From: Polyodon spathula
Lineage: Eukaryota > Chordata > Actinopteri > Acipenseriformes > Polyodontidae
DNA: 64,000 bases
NCBI RefSeq assembly: GCF_017654505.1
Contig: NC_054552.1
Coordinates: 32,727,597 to 32,791,596 of the forward strand
Direction: 5' to 3'
Shown here one piece after another: positions 62,539-64,000 of this stretch (the first letter of the stretch is position 1; each line of letters opens with the position of its first letter). Both the position numbers and the translations under genes were made by a program. The notes under the pieces were generated by a model. That model ran no database searches and was not told where the DNA came from. It was given only the letters and a program-made list of their open reading frames with translations.

Positions 62539-62563
62539 CGGTAGCACTTTATAATAAGTGTCT
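62539..62563 (+). mobile_element. Terminus of the GGTAACACTTTA family (copy D fragment)
   Basis: CGGTAGCACTTTATAATAAG then TGTCT resembles the end of copy C with few changes. The sequence beyond it does not match, so only the terminus is present, or this is a different family sharing the end. Confidence 0.45.
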
Positions 62564-63199
62564 GGCTTATTCTTGGAGACAGCCAAGAGCACACTTTCTA
62601 CATGTCAGCAAGATCACTTTTCTATTGCAGGACCACTTGCAGCACTAGCTGGAAAGGAGGGGGCAGTTTACCTGTCTCTTTTACCCACGAGTGAATAAAC
62701 AGCTTTCTGCATCACAACTGAAACTTGTACTTGAAGGATGTGGTCGCAGAAAATGGAGTGCAAATGTTATGCATTTGAAGCAGATGGAAACACAATGTCT
62801 AGTTAAAAAAAAAGATCAATTTAACACACATATCTGGCTTTAAAACAAAGTCCTACAACCTACATGTGAAAGTCTAATCTAAGCACCAGTTATGCATTGG
62901 CTTTTCCTCTGTCTCAGTACCTGGGTGAGGATTGAGTGACGCACTCCACAGGGCCCTTCAAGGAACTCAATTCCAGGGCCGAGGAGTGCTGGAGATGGGC
63001 GATGATGCAGTCACACTTCACAGGAGGTAAGAACATTCCCCAGTGTCCATCTCTGACAGGAAGCCAGTGCTGGAACATATTTCTTTCCAGTGGGTTGTCT
63101 CATTGTCTCATTTTAGTGTACTTTCATTAGTTTCATTGTTTTTTTCATCTGTAATAACACAGCCCTGACTCCCGTGAAAAACAAGGCGTGCGTGATTCA

Positions 63200-63220
63200 A
63201 TTTTAAATTTTAAATTTTAA
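63200..63220. repeat. Three TTTTAAA units
   Basis: ATTTTAAA repeated three times in direct tandem. Confidence 0.88.
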
Positions 63221-64000
63221 TGTCATTTATTTATTGATTGGTTGATTTCCCAGCTGCAAAGTATGAATTTTCTTCAGAAGAAATAACATGATGCTGTATA
63301 AAACACATTGAAAATGTACGTTCTCTATGAAAAAAAAAGAGTTGTGTTCATGTTTCCAGAATTTATTTTCACTCTGAGTAAGGTCAGTTTGAAGTCGAGT
63401 TAACCTGCCGTAGATTCACTCCCAGTGACACAAGTATCGGGACCCTACCTGGAACTTCTCAACTGCCTTGTCTGCAGAGAAGGTCATGCAAGCCAATAGC
63501 TAAGCTATGAGAGTGTATTAATGTTTCTAAAGCCTTGGTTAATAAATCTAATTGTACTGGCAAGATGACACCTCCCCTACAAGACCTTCCAGAGACGGCT
63601 GCATTAGCATTCCACAGAAGTGCCTGTCCAATCCCAGTGTCCCTTCTAGGGTCAGAGAAATCAAAGCTCACTACATCTGAAGAATATCAGAGGAGGATTC
63701 AGAGATTCGTGCCCATGGGCTTGTATTGCTAATTAAAAAAGAAAGAAAAAAGAGTCCTTGCCCTTTGTGCAGAATGATTAGCTCTAGGTGATCAATAGCT
63801 ACCATCATACAGTAGATTCGCTATCGGAAATAGAAAACAAGCCTTTCTGAATTTTAAATAAAAACAAATGCTTTTAGTTGGGAACCATAGAAATTATTGA
63901 ACAGAGTTTCTTTTTTTTCAAGTTTGTTTTAGAAAAAAATATTAAAGAAGAATAACTCTGGCATACAGCGTCAACATTTTGCCTATTATGCAAAACCAAG

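Larger units (their letters stand above)
53560..64000. other. Intergenic DNA, no gene recognised
   Basis: Unique AT-rich DNA with the repeats and candidate elements listed. No splice-supported coding exon, tRNA or rRNA is seen. Short frames, for example 63535-63732, show no domain. Confidence 0.65.

Noticed and set aside
1..64000. CRISPR arrays, bacterial operons, riboswitches or phage genes
   Set aside because: Spliced TLE exons, microsatellites and SINE tails show vertebrate nuclear DNA; no such structures are present.

Overview
The window is vertebrate nuclear DNA with one recognisable protein-coding gene: the 5' half of a Groucho/TLE co-repressor gene on the minus strand. Six short exons with correct GT/AG borders and matching phases encode 124 residues, starting MYPQGRHP. 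They correspond to the N-terminal Q (tetramerisation) domain. Several residues, and above all the optional [11 protein letters not shown] insertion, point to TLE3 rather than TLE1, TLE2 or TLE4. The rest of the gene lies left of position 1. The organism looks like a ray-finned fish: non-LTR SINE 3'-tail sequence typical of fishes, dense microsatellites and short DNA-transposon derivatives. Long introns would fit a non-teleost such as a sturgeon, paddlefish or gar, but the species cannot be fixed from this sequence.

Layout. 1-3918 is part of intron 6. 3919-13721 carries coding exons 6 to 1, read right to left, with introns of about 0.56, 6.4, 1.2, 0.6 and 0.64 kb. 13722 to about 14750 is the 5' UTR. 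About 14760-14870 is a promoter-like block with CCAAT boxes, a full CRE and a CACGTG E-box. Two further CCAAT/E-box clusters follow at about 15470-15590 and 16740-16830. Beyond about 17.3 kb to the right end I find no convincing gene. This fits the known gene-poor interval upstream of TLE3 in vertebrates. It holds complex AT-rich blocks that look like conserved enhancers, simple repeats, and at least four miniature inverted-repeat transposons.

The most notable points are these. A tandem 5' splice site in exon 6 reproduces a known TLE3 isoform choice. A (CT)40 microsatellite serves as the polypyrimidine tract of that same exon. Three CACGTGG E-boxes are spread over 2 kb of 5' flank. A 463-bp near-perfect foldback element is present. 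A repeat family carries telomere-like (GGGTTA) units at its centre. One unassigned exon-like reading frame lies at 32833-33019. I did not find a new multi-gene system; most reading frames here are chance frames in non-coding DNA.
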